From: Streptomyces spiroverticillatus
Lineage (GTDB): Bacteria; Actinomycetota; Actinomycetes; Streptomycetales; Streptomycetaceae
NCBI GenBank assembly: GCA_014650415.1
Contig: BMUX01000006.1
Span: 186,001-250,000 of the forward strand
Direction: 5' to 3'
DNA: 64,000 nt
The notes beneath the pieces are model-generated. The model searched no databases. It was given only the letters and a program-made list of their open reading frames with translations, and was not told the origin of the DNA. Position numbers and translations under genes: made by a program. Positions 36,382 to 44,914 of this stretch are shown here, piece after piece (the stretch's first letter is position 1; each line of letters opens with the position of its first letter).

Positions 36382-36932
36382 CTGCTGACGTCGTAGACAT
36401 TAGCACCCTGATCGGCGGGAGGAAAAATCGATAACCGCGAGGCCCGCACACAGGCCCAGAACAGCACCTCCGGACCCGGCAGCCAGGGGTGCCGCACATC
36501 CGGCGCGACCACCCAGCGCGGCCCCTGGTCACTGCCCGGCCGCAGCGCGGGCACGGTGACGGCGTCGCCCGCCCCGTGGCACAGCAGCGGCGGCACGGCG
36601 TCCGCCCGGTGCTCCCACTCCAGCAGGGCGGGCAGCCGCTGGGCGGTCCCCGGGGAGGCGAAGAGCAGCATCCGGCCCCGCTGCCCGGCCACCGGCCCGG
36701 ACCCGGGCCCCTCCGCCCACAGGGCGTCCAGCATCCGCCGCCCGAAGACCGCGGGCACGTTCACCACGTCGAAAACGCTCCCGCAGGGCAGTACGGCCGG
36801 GGCGCCGGGCCGGGTCTCCCAGGTGGACAGGGTGCTGCGCGGGTACGCCGACGCGGACACGAGCCAGGCGGCCCCGGCGCTGGTCACGCGGTCGAGGGGC
36901 GGGGAGACGGGGGCGGGGGCGTGAGTGGTCAT
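36372..36932 (-). CDS. Short primase-polymerase-like protein of unknown function
   Basis: 186 residues, ATG at 36932 preceded almost immediately by GGAGG. It resembles the N-terminal part of bifunctional DNA primase/polymerase proteins common in actinobacteria (AAWLVSASAYPRSTLSTWETRP, GSVFDVVNVPAVFGRRML, then a VVAPDVRHPWLPGP end). It lacks the full catalytic DxD/His core, so enzymatic priming is doubtful. The stop codon lies inside the tRNA-Lys gene, so the mRNA must be cut or terminated within the tRNA sequence. Confidence 0.7.
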   Translation of the reverse strand: MTTHAPAPVSPPLDRVTSAGAAWLVSASAYPRSTLSTWETRPGAPAVLPCGSVFDVVNVPAVFGRRMLDALWAEGPGSGPVAGQRGRMLLFASPGTAQRLPALLEWEHRADAVPPLLCHGAGDAVTVPALRPGSDQGPRWVVAPDVRHPWLPGPEVLFWACVRASRLSIFPPADQGANVYDVSRRR

Positions 36933-37072
36933 GCCTCCAGGTGTACTGGCGGTAAGCACTCGGCTTCCACCAGTTACCGGAAACGGGGACAGGGGGCGGG
37001 CGGGAGGCGTATCTTGCCCGCCCGCACAAGGCGCTGGCATATGCCCCGCACGCGTGTTCGCCCTCGGTGGGC

Positions 37073-37414
37073 CTACTTCGCGGGTCCGTCCCGCAGCAGC
37101 CCCCGCCCGAACTCCACCATCTTCGCCGCGTAGTCCTCGGTCCACCCCGCCCGCTCGGCGATGTCCCCCACCACCAGCCGGTCGAACCGCTTCGGGTCCG
37201 CGAGCTGGGCCGCCGCGACCGCCTGGAACTCCACCGCCCGGTCCGTCGCGGCCCGGAACGCGTGCGTCAGCTCGGTGGCCCGGGCCAGCAGTTCCTTGGG
37301 GTCCTCGATCGACTCCAGGTCGAAGAAGTGCTCGGGGTCGGCGGCCGCCTCCGCAGGCTCGAAGAGCAGCGGTGCGGGGCGCAGCTGCCGCTCGGTCCGC
37401 TCGGTTTCCGCCAT
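37073..37414 (-). CDS. Conserved hypothetical protein, 113 residues
   Basis: An acidic alpha-helical protein: a segment starting FFDLESIEDPKELLARATEL, then VVGDIAERAGWTEDYAAKMV. No cysteine, no membrane helix, no known domain. Codon use is normal for the genome. It follows the helicase tail array on the same strand and may belong to the same transcript as the nuclease-helicase genes or to the primase-like gene 140 bp downstream. Confidence 0.72.
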   Translation of the reverse strand: MAETERTERQLRPAPLLFEPAEAAADPEHFFDLESIEDPKELLARATELTHAFRAATDRAVEFQAVAAAQLADPKRFDRLVVGDIAERAGWTEDYAAKMVEFGRGLLRDGPAK

Positions 37415-37488
37415 GTGCTTCCTCCCAATTCAGGCCGCCCAGGGGTCGGACGGCCACCCTCCATTGTCCGGACGCGCGCAAGTACGCC

Positions 37489-37859
37489 TCAGGGGGTCCA
37501 GCGCACCCGGTGCTCGCCCAGGTGTGCCAGCACCGAGTGATTCGCCTCCCACCCATCAGGGCTGCATTCCTTGGCCGCCTCCGGCGGCGTGCCGGACTCC
37601 GTCCGGCGGTCACCGTCACGGCGTGCGGCTGCTCTCCTCACGGGGTCCATCGCACGCGGTGCTCGCCCAGGTGTGCCAGCACCGAGTGATTCGCCTCCCA
37701 CCCATCGGGGCTGCATTCCTTGGCCGCCTCCGGCGGCGTGCCGGACTCCGTCCGGCGGTCACCGTCACGGCGTGCGGCTGGTCCCCTCACGGGGTCCATC
37801 GCACGCGGTGCTCGCCCAGGTGTGCCAGCACCGAGTGATTCGCCTCCCACCCATCAGGA
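37489..37859 (-). repeat. 149-bp tandem array of the helicase gene 3' end
   Basis: Three copies with an exact 149-bp period: stop codons at 37787, 37638 and 37489. Each unit has 73 bp encoding PDGWEANHSVLAHLGEHRVR plus WTP and a stop, then a 76-bp spacer with two small hairpins (GCCGCC-TCC-GGCGGC and GCCGGAC-TCC-GTCCGGC). The copy at 37787-37859 is the true end of the helicase gene. The outermost copy differs from it by several substitutions that keep the same amino acids. The stretch 37415-37786 holds nothing else. Confidence 0.9.
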
Positions 37860-39145
37860 AACTTCACGGTCACCCCCAGCTGCACCGGCTCCGTCGACGG
37901 GTGTTCGTCCAGGAGGTCCGTCACGCCCTCGCGGCACACCACGATGCACGCGTGCCGGTGCCGGGAGGCCAGGACGCACAGGCGGCCCGTCTCCAGGTGG
38001 AAGGCCGTCGCGTCCGGGCGGCCCGAGAGGGGGTGCAGGACGACCGTGACGTCGAACTCCCGCCCCTGGAGCCGGTTCGCGGTGTCGACCGCGACCCCCG
38101 TCACCCCGACCCGGGCGAGTGCGGCCCGTACCGCCGCCGCCTGGTCGCGGTGCGCGGTGCCGACCGCGACGCGGTCCGCGGTGAGCGGGGTGGGCGTCTG
38201 GGAGCGCTCGCTGAGCGCGGCCCCGCCCCGGTCGAGCAGCCGGCGTACGACCTGGGCGAGAGCCCCCACCGCCTCGGGGTCCGTGCGCGGGGTGTGCCGG
38301 GCGGGCAGCTCGAGCAGCCCCCACCCGGAGTGCGCCGCCTCGTCGACCACCCGGTCCACCGCCGACCCGTCCGACGCCACCCCGAAGGTGAGCTTCCGGT
38401 CGTCCGGACCCGTACCGCTGCGGAAGGGCGTGTACGGGTAGAACGCGTCCGAGACCAGCGGCGCCGCCGAGGCGGGCAGCCGCCAGGACACCGGCAGCCG
38501 GTGCTGCGGCAGCTCCGGGTTGTGCGCGAGGAGCGTGGAGACCGCGCTCGCGGACGGGTCGTACGACAGCCCCGCCCACTGCTCGGCCCCCACGATCGAG
38601 AACGGGTCGAGCTGCCCCGGGTCGCCCACGAACAGCGCCCGCTCGAAGAGGCTCGCCACGGCCAGCAGCGCGTCGGACCGCATCTGGTACGCCTCGTCGA
38701 CGATCGCGTGCCGCCACGGCTCGACGCCCTTGACGTGCGCCCACTTCGCCGCCGTGGAGATCACCACGTCAAGACCCGCCAGATCCGCCGCCTTCGCGGA
38801 CTTCTTCACCTGCGCAAGGTCGTCCAGCGCCTTGTCGTACGGATCGGGATCGGAGCTGTGCAACCGCCCCACCGGCAACCCGGGCCGCTTCTCGGCGAGC
38901 CGCAGCACCAGATCGTCGACCTGGGCATTGGTCTGCGCCACGACCATCAACGGCCGCCCGGCATCGGCCAGTTCGAGCGCGGCACGCACCACGAGCGTGG
39001 ACTTCCCCGCCCCGGGCGGCGAGTCGACGACCACACCCCGATGGGTCCCGTGCAGGGTGTCGTGCAGGATCGCACCGGTGGCCCGCGCGGCCTCGGCCCC
39101 GGGGTCGAACGAGGCTCGGTCGAAGGAGTCGGGCAAGTGATTCAC
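37787..39145 (-). CDS. SF1 (Upf1/Dna2-like) DNA or RNA helicase
   Basis: About 452 residues. Helicase motifs in order: I SPPGAGKST (42-50), Ia VVAQTNAQVDDL, II VDEAYQ (about 147-152), III VGDPGQLDP, IV-like SWRLP, V VDTANRLQGREFDV, VI ASRHRH. The DEAYQ box and TNAQVD motif place it near the Upf1/Dna2 branch of superfamily 1. It is the third gene after a Fe-S nuclease gene and an unknown gene on the same strand, with gaps of 146 and 377 bp. Its last 23 codons are repeated twice downstream. It likely unwinds or translocates on DNA in support of the nuclease; that is inferred. Confidence 0.85.
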   Translation of the reverse strand: MNHLPDSFDRASFDPGAEAARATGAILHDTLHGTHRGVVVDSPPGAGKSTLVVRAALELADAGRPLMVVAQTNAQVDDLVLRLAEKRPGLPVGRLHSSDPDPYDKALDDLAQVKKSAKAADLAGLDVVISTAAKWAHVKGVEPWRHAIVDEAYQMRSDALLAVASLFERALFVGDPGQLDPFSIVGAEQWAGLSYDPSASAVSTLLAHNPELPQHRLPVSWRLPASAAPLVSDAFYPYTPFRSGTGPDDRKLTFGVASDGSAVDRVVDEAAHSGWGLLELPARHTPRTDPEAVGALAQVVRRLLDRGGAALSERSQTPTPLTADRVAVGTAHRDQAAAVRAALARVGVTGVAVDTANRLQGREFDVTVVLHPLSGRPDATAFHLETGRLCVLASRHRHACIVVCREGVTDLLDEHPSTEPVQLGVTVKFPDGWEANHSVLAHLGEHRVRWTP

Positions 39146-39229
39146 GGCTGTTCCTCGGAAGCTACGGGGCTGAACGAAACGGTACGGAGGCGGAGCGCCC
39201 CTTCAGGGGCGCGGGGCTGTGCCGATCTG

Positions 39230-39296
39230 CGGCTCCGCCGCGCGGGCGCGACCGGCTTGCTTGGCCGTGCCCCTTCAGGGGCGCGGGGAACTGCGC
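39230..39296 (-). repeat. Dispersed repeat (family B), copy 2
   Basis: Inverted relative to 15434-15499. It shares the palindrome CGCCCCTGAAGGGGC and the GGCACGGCCAAGCA phrase, and extends with weaker similarity to about 39372 (CCCAGCCCCGCCCC side). Confidence 0.75.
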
Positions 39297-39440
39297 GCCC
39301 AGCCACGACACACCCGCACGGAACCCTCCAACTGCCCCGCAGGGTTTAGGTGGAGGGGCGGGGCTGGGGACCCCTTGCCCGAGCCGGGCGAACCCGCACG
39401 CTCCGACCCCGGGCCCGCCGGCCCACCCCCTGGCCGACCC

Positions 39441-39510
39441 GCGCACCCGGCACGGGGCGGGCCCACGCACCCGGCACGGGGCCGGCCCGCCCACCCGGCA
39501 CCGGACGCAC
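39441..39510. repeat. Short GC-rich tandem repeat
   Basis: Three imperfect units containing CACCCGGCACGGGGC, period 24-26 bp, directly after the unknown gene stop on the minus strand. Confidence 0.5.
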
Positions 39511-39522
39511 CCGCCCACCCGC

Positions 39523-41130
39523 TCACAGCAGATCCTCCGGCGTCACCGGATCCGGCCGCTCCGGCAGAAGCACCCCGTCCGGCGCCGCATCCGGAGGCCC
39601 CCCATGGGTCCACGGCGTCTCCTCCGGGTCGGGCAACTGCGCCCCACCCCGCGGCTCATGCTCGAACAGCGTCCAGCAGATCCGGTCCCCGACCTCCGGC
39701 ACGGACCCCGGCGCCGGCTCCTTGCTGCGCCCCATCCCGTTGACGACCCGCAGCACGAGCCGCCCCCCGCCCACCCGCTCCACGAACTCCGCACTCTGGG
39801 ACTTTCCGTCCACGGACCGGTGCACCTTCTCGCCCCCGCCGAGCTGCGGCAGATCGTCGGTGGTGACCGTCACCAGCGGCCGGGGGCTCGGCCGCTTCCC
39901 CTCGCTCCAGGCCATCTCCACGTCCACCACCTCGCTCACGAACGCCTCCCCGGCCAGTCGCCGCGTCGCCATCACCAGCGGGTCGTCCAGCGCCTCCTGG
40001 GCCTCCAGCCTGGCCTGCTCGGTCTCCCGGGAGGCCAGCTTCTGGGCGGCGCCCACCGCACTGTCCTGCCGGGGCTGCGGCGGCTCACCGGCACGCACCC
40101 GGTCCCGGTGCGAGGTGTACGACCACCGGTCGCGCGTCCAGCGCTCGCCCGCCCGCACCCCCTCGGGCAGCTTCCGCATCACGTCCAGCGCCTGCCACAC
40201 CGCGTCCCACGTCGGCCGCATCTGCGCGGCCAGCAGCTCCCGGATGCGGCGCTCGGCAGCCGTCAGTTCGCCGAACCGCTCGTCGGCGGTCTCCCCGTCC
40301 TCGGCGGCGGCCAGCCGCTGCCGGGCCAGGTCGTAGGCGTCGATGGCGGGGGCGAGCAGCGCATTGTCGAAGGCGGGATCGGTGGCGGGCCCGGCCGGCG
40401 GACAGACGAGCTGCCCCGCCGCGTCCCGCCCGCTCTCCGCCCGCAGCGCCGCCTCGGCCCCGCTCTCCGCCCCCACCGGCGGATCGATCCACGCCAGCAG
40501 CGCCCCCAGGTGCTGATCCTCCAGGTTGCTCTGCCCGGTGGCCCAGTGCCGGGCGAGGAGATCGGTGGCGGACAGCAGCAGCGAAGCCCCCGGAACGCGG
40601 GCCCGCTCCCCGTAGTGCGTCAGCCAGCGCCCGAGCAGCGGAATGTGCGGCGGGGCGGGATACGGGGTGTCCGGGTCCTGCTCAGCGGTACGCCGGAACC
40701 GCATCGACCGCCCGAGCAGCCGCACATACGCGATGCCCGCCCGGCTCGGCACGACGATCTGCGGCGCATCACGGCACAGCTCGACCTCCACCTTGACCCG
40801 CTTCTTGGTCTCGGGGTCGGTCTCGTTGCGCTCCGCGGGCTCGACGTCGTCGGCGTACGAGTCCAGATACGGCAGTACGGCCTCCGCCAGCTCGGCGAGG
40901 AACGCGAACCGCAGGTCCCGGTCGCGGGGCTGCGGCACGACGAGCAGCCGGGGGCTGTCCCGGTCGGTGCCGACGAGCGCCCCGAGGGGGGCACCGGCCT
41001 CACCGGCGGTGGTCAACGGGACGACGACCATGGGCCGCTCCGACAGATGCCGGTGCCGGACGGTGGCGAGCGGCTGCGCCCGGCCGCTGCGGGTGGCTTC
41101 CAGCCGGGCGAGGGTGTGGATGAGGGACAT
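39523..41130 (-). CDS. Unknown 535-residue protein between nuclease and helicase genes
   Basis: ATG at 41130. I recognise no domain. Visible features: a beta-rich N-terminal third (MVVVPLTTAGEAGAPLGALV, then RLLVVPQPRDRDLRFAFLAE), a basic patch (ETKKRVKVEVELC), a helical middle with ATDLLARHWATGQSNLEDQH, and a C-terminal OB- or SH3-like stretch (VEMAWSEGK to VEFVERVGGGRLVLRV). There are few cysteines and no membrane helix. Its consistent orientation between an Fe-S nuclease and an SF1 helicase suggests an adaptor or DNA-binding subunit. The C-terminal tail is Pro-rich and acidic. Function unknown. Confidence 0.75.
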   Translation of the reverse strand: MSLIHTLARLEATRSGRAQPLATVRHRHLSERPMVVVPLTTAGEAGAPLGALVGTDRDSPRLLVVPQPRDRDLRFAFLAELAEAVLPYLDSYADDVEPAERNETDPETKKRVKVEVELCRDAPQIVVPSRAGIAYVRLLGRSMRFRRTAEQDPDTPYPAPPHIPLLGRWLTHYGERARVPGASLLLSATDLLARHWATGQSNLEDQHLGALLAWIDPPVGAESGAEAALRAESGRDAAGQLVCPPAGPATDPAFDNALLAPAIDAYDLARQRLAAAEDGETADERFGELTAAERRIRELLAAQMRPTWDAVWQALDVMRKLPEGVRAGERWTRDRWSYTSHRDRVRAGEPPQPRQDSAVGAAQKLASRETEQARLEAQEALDDPLVMATRRLAGEAFVSEVVDVEMAWSEGKRPSPRPLVTVTTDDLPQLGGGEKVHRSVDGKSQSAEFVERVGGGRLVLRVVNGMGRSKEPAPGSVPEVGDRICWTLFEHEPRGGAQLPDPEETPWTHGGPPDAAPDGVLLPERPDPVTPEDLL

Positions 41131-41163
41131 GGGGGTGCGGTGCCTGGTTCCTAGTCGGTTACG

Positions 41164-41213
41164 GAAAAGGGGACGGGCGGAAAAGGGACGGGCGGAAAAG
41201 GGACGGGCAAAGG
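41164..41213. repeat. 15-bp tandem repeat and inverted family A fragment
   Basis: Three head-to-tail units of GGACGGGCGGAAAAG-like sequence, followed at 41218-41239 by an inverted 22-bp piece identical to the core of repeat family A. It lies in the gap between the nuclease gene and the unknown gene. Confidence 0.6.
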
Positions 41214-41276
41214 GGAAGGGGGCGGCCCCGCCGCCCAAGAAGAACAAACAGTGCGGAGGGCCCCCGAGCGGCACCG

Positions 41277-42437
41277 TCACACCCCCGCCCCCCTCAGCGC
41301 CTCGGCCCGCAGCGCCGCCGCCCTCCGCAGCGCCGCGACCGTCGGGTCGGAGGGGTCCCCGGCCCGCCCCTCCGCCGCATCCAGCACCTCCGAGACCGTG
41401 GTCAGCCCGCCCAGCTCCCCCCGGACCCCCCGACCCAGCGCCTCCACCGCCCCGGAAGTCCGCGCCCGCCCCCGGCAGTGGAACGCCAGCTCGCACGCCG
41501 ACAGGCACTCGGGGGCATAGGCGGCCCCCACCGCCTCGACCGCCGCCACCAGCTCCGACGGCTCGCACGACGGGTCGAAGGTGGTCCCCGGCGGAAGGGC
41601 GGACGCCAGCTCCGCCACCCCCCGCATCCGCTTCAACTGCCGCACCGTCACCGCCCGTTGCTTGCGGACGTCGACCATCGACCCGGTCGGCAGGTTCGAG
41701 AAGTCCTTCGGGCACACCAGCAGCACGCTCCTGCCGACCTCCGCCCCGGCCACCTGCTCCGCGACCCGCTCCAGCGCCAGTACGTACACCGCGGCCTGCC
41801 GGGCGGCGGCCCCCACCTTCGCCGGGTCCGCCGAACCGTCCAGCATCGGGAAGGACTTGATCTCCACGACCGTCCACCGCCCGTCCGGATGGACGACCAC
41901 CGCGTCCGGCTCCAGGTAGGCGGGCGTGCCCGCCACCTCCAGCGCCAGCATCGGGTGGTCCAGCAGCGTCCACGCCTTCTCCGCCGTCGCCTCCCGCAGT
42001 GCCAGCGCGGTCCGCGCCGTCCGCCCCTCGGGTCCCGCCGCCGACACGTCGGGCGTGCGGGCCGCCGCCGGGTCCTCGACACCCAGCAGCCGCAGCAGTT
42101 CCGTACCGCCGTCGGACTTCACCCGCGCCTCGAAGGCGTTCCCGCGCATGAAGGCGAACTGCGACTGCCCGTACGACATCGAGGACCCCAACGCCTGTGC
42201 CAGCACCGCCTTGTTCACCCCCGCCCCGTCCAGCAGCGCCCGCCGCTCGCACCCCGGGTTCGCCGCGAGCGCCGCCAGCGCGCGGGCGTCCATGGGGTGC
42301 GGTGCGACGGCCGGGCCTCTCAGCTCGGCAAGCCGCTGACGTACGGGAACGGCAGCCGCACCGGAAGCCGGAACGGCCGTTTCACGACGTGCGTGCGGAG
42401 GCTGGGGATCGGGTCCGCTGCCCAGGGTTGCGTTCAC
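41277..42437 (-). CDS. Fe-S PD-(D/E)xK nuclease of the RecB/Cas4/Dna2 type
   Basis: 386 residues, GTG at 42437 chosen (a further upstream frame is open but not convincing). RecB-family nuclease motifs: RGNAFEARV (98-106), Asp178 in EPDAVV, Glu192-x-Lys194 in VVEIKSF, and the QxxxY box Q214-AAV-Y218. Four cysteines sit as in Cas4, AddB and Dna2: Cys63 in NPGCERRALL before the core, then Cys311-x3-Cys315-x5-Cys321 after it (ECLSACELAFHCRG), predicting a 4Fe-4S cluster. The enzyme probably degrades single-stranded or unwound DNA. It is encoded with an SF1 helicase two genes downstream. Confidence 0.85.
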   Translation of the reverse strand: MNATLGSGPDPQPPHARRETAVPASGAAAVPVRQRLAELRGPAVAPHPMDARALAALAANPGCERRALLDGAGVNKAVLAQALGSSMSYGQSQFAFMRGNAFEARVKSDGGTELLRLLGVEDPAAARTPDVSAAGPEGRTARTALALREATAEKAWTLLDHPMLALEVAGTPAYLEPDAVVVHPDGRWTVVEIKSFPMLDGSADPAKVGAAARQAAVYVLALERVAEQVAGAEVGRSVLLVCPKDFSNLPTGSMVDVRKQRAVTVRQLKRMRGVAELASALPPGTTFDPSCEPSELVAAVEAVGAAYAPECLSACELAFHCRGRARTSGAVEALGRGVRGELGGLTTVSEVLDAAEGRAGDPSDPTVAALRRAAALRAEALRGAGV

Positions 42438-42576
42438 CCTCGGAAGTCTCCCACCCACCACTGACAACACCCCCGCATCCGCCTTTTCACCCCGTGAGCG
42501 ATGATGGAACAGGCCGGTCCCATTCCGGACCGTACGCCGTAAAAGGCCCGTAAGTCGCACCCAGGGAGATATCGCC

Positions 42577-43179
42577 ATGGCACCCCGCATCCTGCTGGCC
42601 CGGCACGGTCAGACGGAGTGGTCGCTGTCCGGCAAGCACACCGGCCGGACCGACATCCCGCTCCTCGACGAGGGCCGCCACGGCGCGAAGGTGCTCGGCG
42701 AGCGACTGCACCGCGCCCCCTGGAACGGCCTCCCGGACGTCGAGGTCCGCACCAGCCCCCTGCTGCGCGCCGCCGAGACCTGCGAGATCGCCGGCTTCGG
42801 CGACCGGGCGCAGAACTGGGACGCGCTCATGGAGTGGGACTACGGCGCCTATGAGGGCCTGACCCCGGCCGAGATCCATGCCCACAAGCCCGGCTGGATG
42901 ATCTGGCGCGACGGCGCCCCGGACGGCGAGACCCTCGCCGACGTCACCGCCCGCGTGGACGCGGTGATCGAGTGGGCCCGCTCCGCCGACCGCGACGTCC
43001 TGGTCTTCGCCCACGGTCACGTCCTGCGCTCGCTGGGCGCCCGCTGGCTGGGCCTGGGCATCGGCTTCGGCGCGCACATCCGCCTCGACCCGACCTCGCT
43101 GTCCGTCCTCGGCTGGGCGTACGGCGAACCGGCCGTCGAGCGGTGGAACGACACCGGCCACCTGGACGCCCAGCGCTGA
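42577..43179 (+). CDS. Histidine phosphatase (phosphoglycerate mutase-like)
   Basis: 200 residues, ATG at 42577. The phosphohistidine motif is LLARHGQTEWS. A further Arg lies in VRTSPLLRAAETCEIAG, Glu in EWDYGAYEGL, and the second His in VFAHGHVLRS. This set fits acid phosphatase or sugar-phosphate phosphatase members rather than a cofactor-dependent mutase. The gene is divergent from the nuclease gene across 139 bp. Confidence 0.9.
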   Translation: MAPRILLARHGQTEWSLSGKHTGRTDIPLLDEGRHGAKVLGERLHRAPWNGLPDVEVRTSPLLRAAETCEIAGFGDRAQNWDALMEWDYGAYEGLTPAEIHAHKPGWMIWRDGAPDGETLADVTARVDAVIEWARSADRDVLVFAHGHVLRSLGARWLGLGIGFGAHIRLDPTSLSVLGWAYGEPAVERWNDTGHLDAQR

Positions 43180-43190
43180 GTTCGCGCAGG

Positions 43191-44648
43191 TCAGATCCGG
43201 CGCACCGTGTTCGCGTGCCGGGTCAGGAAGGCCCCGATCACCGGGGACCTGCGATGCGGCAGCAGCGTACGGATCGTCTGCGCCAGCATCGTGTGGACGC
43301 GGGAGGACTGGACCTGTTCCAGCAGGTCCAGCACCCGCTGGCCAACGGCCGCCGCCTCGTCCGGCACCCCGGACCTGGCCAGGTCGTCGGCCAGCTCCGC
43401 GCTGTAGAGCGCCAGGTTGCGGGTGAAGTGCGGGTCCTGGAGGGCGGCCGCCCGGTGCGCGAACCGGGCAGCCCTGCGCCAGTCGCCCAGCGCCGACCAG
43501 CACTGCGCCTCCAGCCCGGCCAGCTCGGCGGGCCCGAAGAAGCTCATCCACTCCGGGTCGTTCTCCGAAGCCCCGCACTGGAACAGCGACTTCGCCCGTA
43601 CGAGCGCCTCCACGCAGCCCGTACGATCCCCGAGCGCCGCCCAGCCCGCCGCCTCCCGCAGCGTCAGCAGCGACAGCAGCCGCATCGAGCCGAGCCCGCG
43701 CGCCGCCTGCAACCCGGCCTGCGCCGCCCGCAGCGCCTCCCGGGGCCGCCCCGCGTCCCTGGCCAGGAACGACGTGTTGCAGAACGCGTGCGCCTCCAGA
43801 GCCGGATCGCCGGCCACCCGGGCCGTGGCGAGGGCCTCCGCGTAGTGCGAGCGGGCCTCCTCGAAGCGGCCCGAGTCGTGCGCCAACCAGCCGACGGACA
43901 GGGCGAGTTCACCGGTCCCCGCGTGCAGCCGGTCCGACACCGTGCGGCGCACGGTGCCCGCGTCGAGCAGGGCGTACGCCGCCTGGAGGGGCTTGGCCGC
44001 GTGCCGGTAGAGGGCGTCGGCGCCGTGCCGGTCGTCCAGCAGGCGGATCTGCCGCACCGCCTCCTCGACGGCGGCGGCCTCGGACGTGCCCGCCCGGGCG
44101 GGGCCGCCGCCGGAGTCCGCCCAGGCCTGGTCGAGCGGGCCGAGGGCCCCCAGTGGTCCGAAGGCGGCGGTGGTCGCCACCGCGGCGGACCCGTGCGAAA
44201 TGAATGCGCGACGCAGCACGTCGCTCTCCTCGTCGGTATGGGACAGGTGGGGTGTGCGCGCACCGGGCACCGCCGGGGCCGCGGCGGGCGTACCGGAGTG
44301 CGGCAAGGGCGTGTTCACACCCCCGCGCGCCCCTCGTCCGCGTACCGCCTCCCGGGCCGTGAACCCCAGGTCCGTCAGTGTCAGACCCGGGAACATGTGC
44401 AGGAACACCCGCTCGTACGCATAGTTCGGGCAGCGGATCTCGCCCGCCTCCACCCGTCCGATGTACCGGGCGTCGCACGCCACCTGCTCGCCGATCTCGC
44501 GGGCCGCGCGCCGCACCGCCGCGGCGAATTCCCCGGGTGAACGGTGTCCCCGCAGGGCCCGGAAGACGAGGTTGGGTTCACCCCGTCGGGGGTGGGCCCC
44601 GGGGCGGGCGGATGCGGAAGGCCGATGATTCGCTGGTGACGACGCCAT
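43191..44648 (-). CDS. NsdA-like XRE/TPR regulatory protein
   Basis: 485 residues, ATG at 44648 (MASSPANH) rather than a longer frame to 44705. An atypical helix-turn-helix (about 25-95, ending DARYIGRVEAGEIRCPNYAY) is followed by a linker and TPR-like helices (GELALSVGWLAHDSGRFEEA, RLLSLLTLREAAGWAALGDR). This architecture is that of NsdA-type proteins, which repress development and antibiotic production in Streptomyces. It is a paralogue-level assignment; DNA binding is inferred. Confidence 0.78.
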   Translation of the reverse strand: MASSPANHRPSASARPGAHPRRGEPNLVFRALRGHRSPGEFAAAVRRAAREIGEQVACDARYIGRVEAGEIRCPNYAYERVFLHMFPGLTLTDLGFTAREAVRGRGARGGVNTPLPHSGTPAAAPAVPGARTPHLSHTDEESDVLRRAFISHGSAAVATTAAFGPLGALGPLDQAWADSGGGPARAGTSEAAAVEEAVRQIRLLDDRHGADALYRHAAKPLQAAYALLDAGTVRRTVSDRLHAGTGELALSVGWLAHDSGRFEEARSHYAEALATARVAGDPALEAHAFCNTSFLARDAGRPREALRAAQAGLQAARGLGSMRLLSLLTLREAAGWAALGDRTGCVEALVRAKSLFQCGASENDPEWMSFFGPAELAGLEAQCWSALGDWRRAARFAHRAAALQDPHFTRNLALYSAELADDLARSGVPDEAAAVGQRVLDLLEQVQSSRVHTMLAQTIRTLLPHRRSPVIGAFLTRHANTVRRI

Positions 44649-44914
44649 GGCCAAGCCCTCTCTGGCGGATGGTGCTGTGGTGCTCTCCGGGACGGATGCG
44701 CACACCCCGGACGGGGCATGAACGTACCGGCTGTGACGGCGTCGCCACGCGGAGTTTGCCTACAAACCGGATATCTCATCCACGATCTGCCATGAACTGC
44801 CATCCTTTGCGGCGGCGCGTTGCCGTAGCCGTTGACGCCGTCGCCGCGTTGACAGGGAACGGAGGGGGTGCGGCTCCCTCTCGAACGAGGAGGGTTCCCT
44901 TGTTGGAGGCCGGC

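Larger units (their letters stand above)
39146..39522. other. 377-bp repeat-rich gap between helicase and unknown gene
   Basis: Contains the inverted family B repeat (39230-39296), a GCGCCCC-TTCA-GGGGCGC hairpin (39195-39212), and a 24-26-bp tandem repeat near 39441-39510. No gene. The hairpins could attenuate transcription into the helicase gene. Confidence 0.65.

Noticed and set aside
37489..37859. CRISPR-like array
   Set aside because: Only three units, 149-bp period, and the repeat part is the coding end of the helicase gene with identical spacers.
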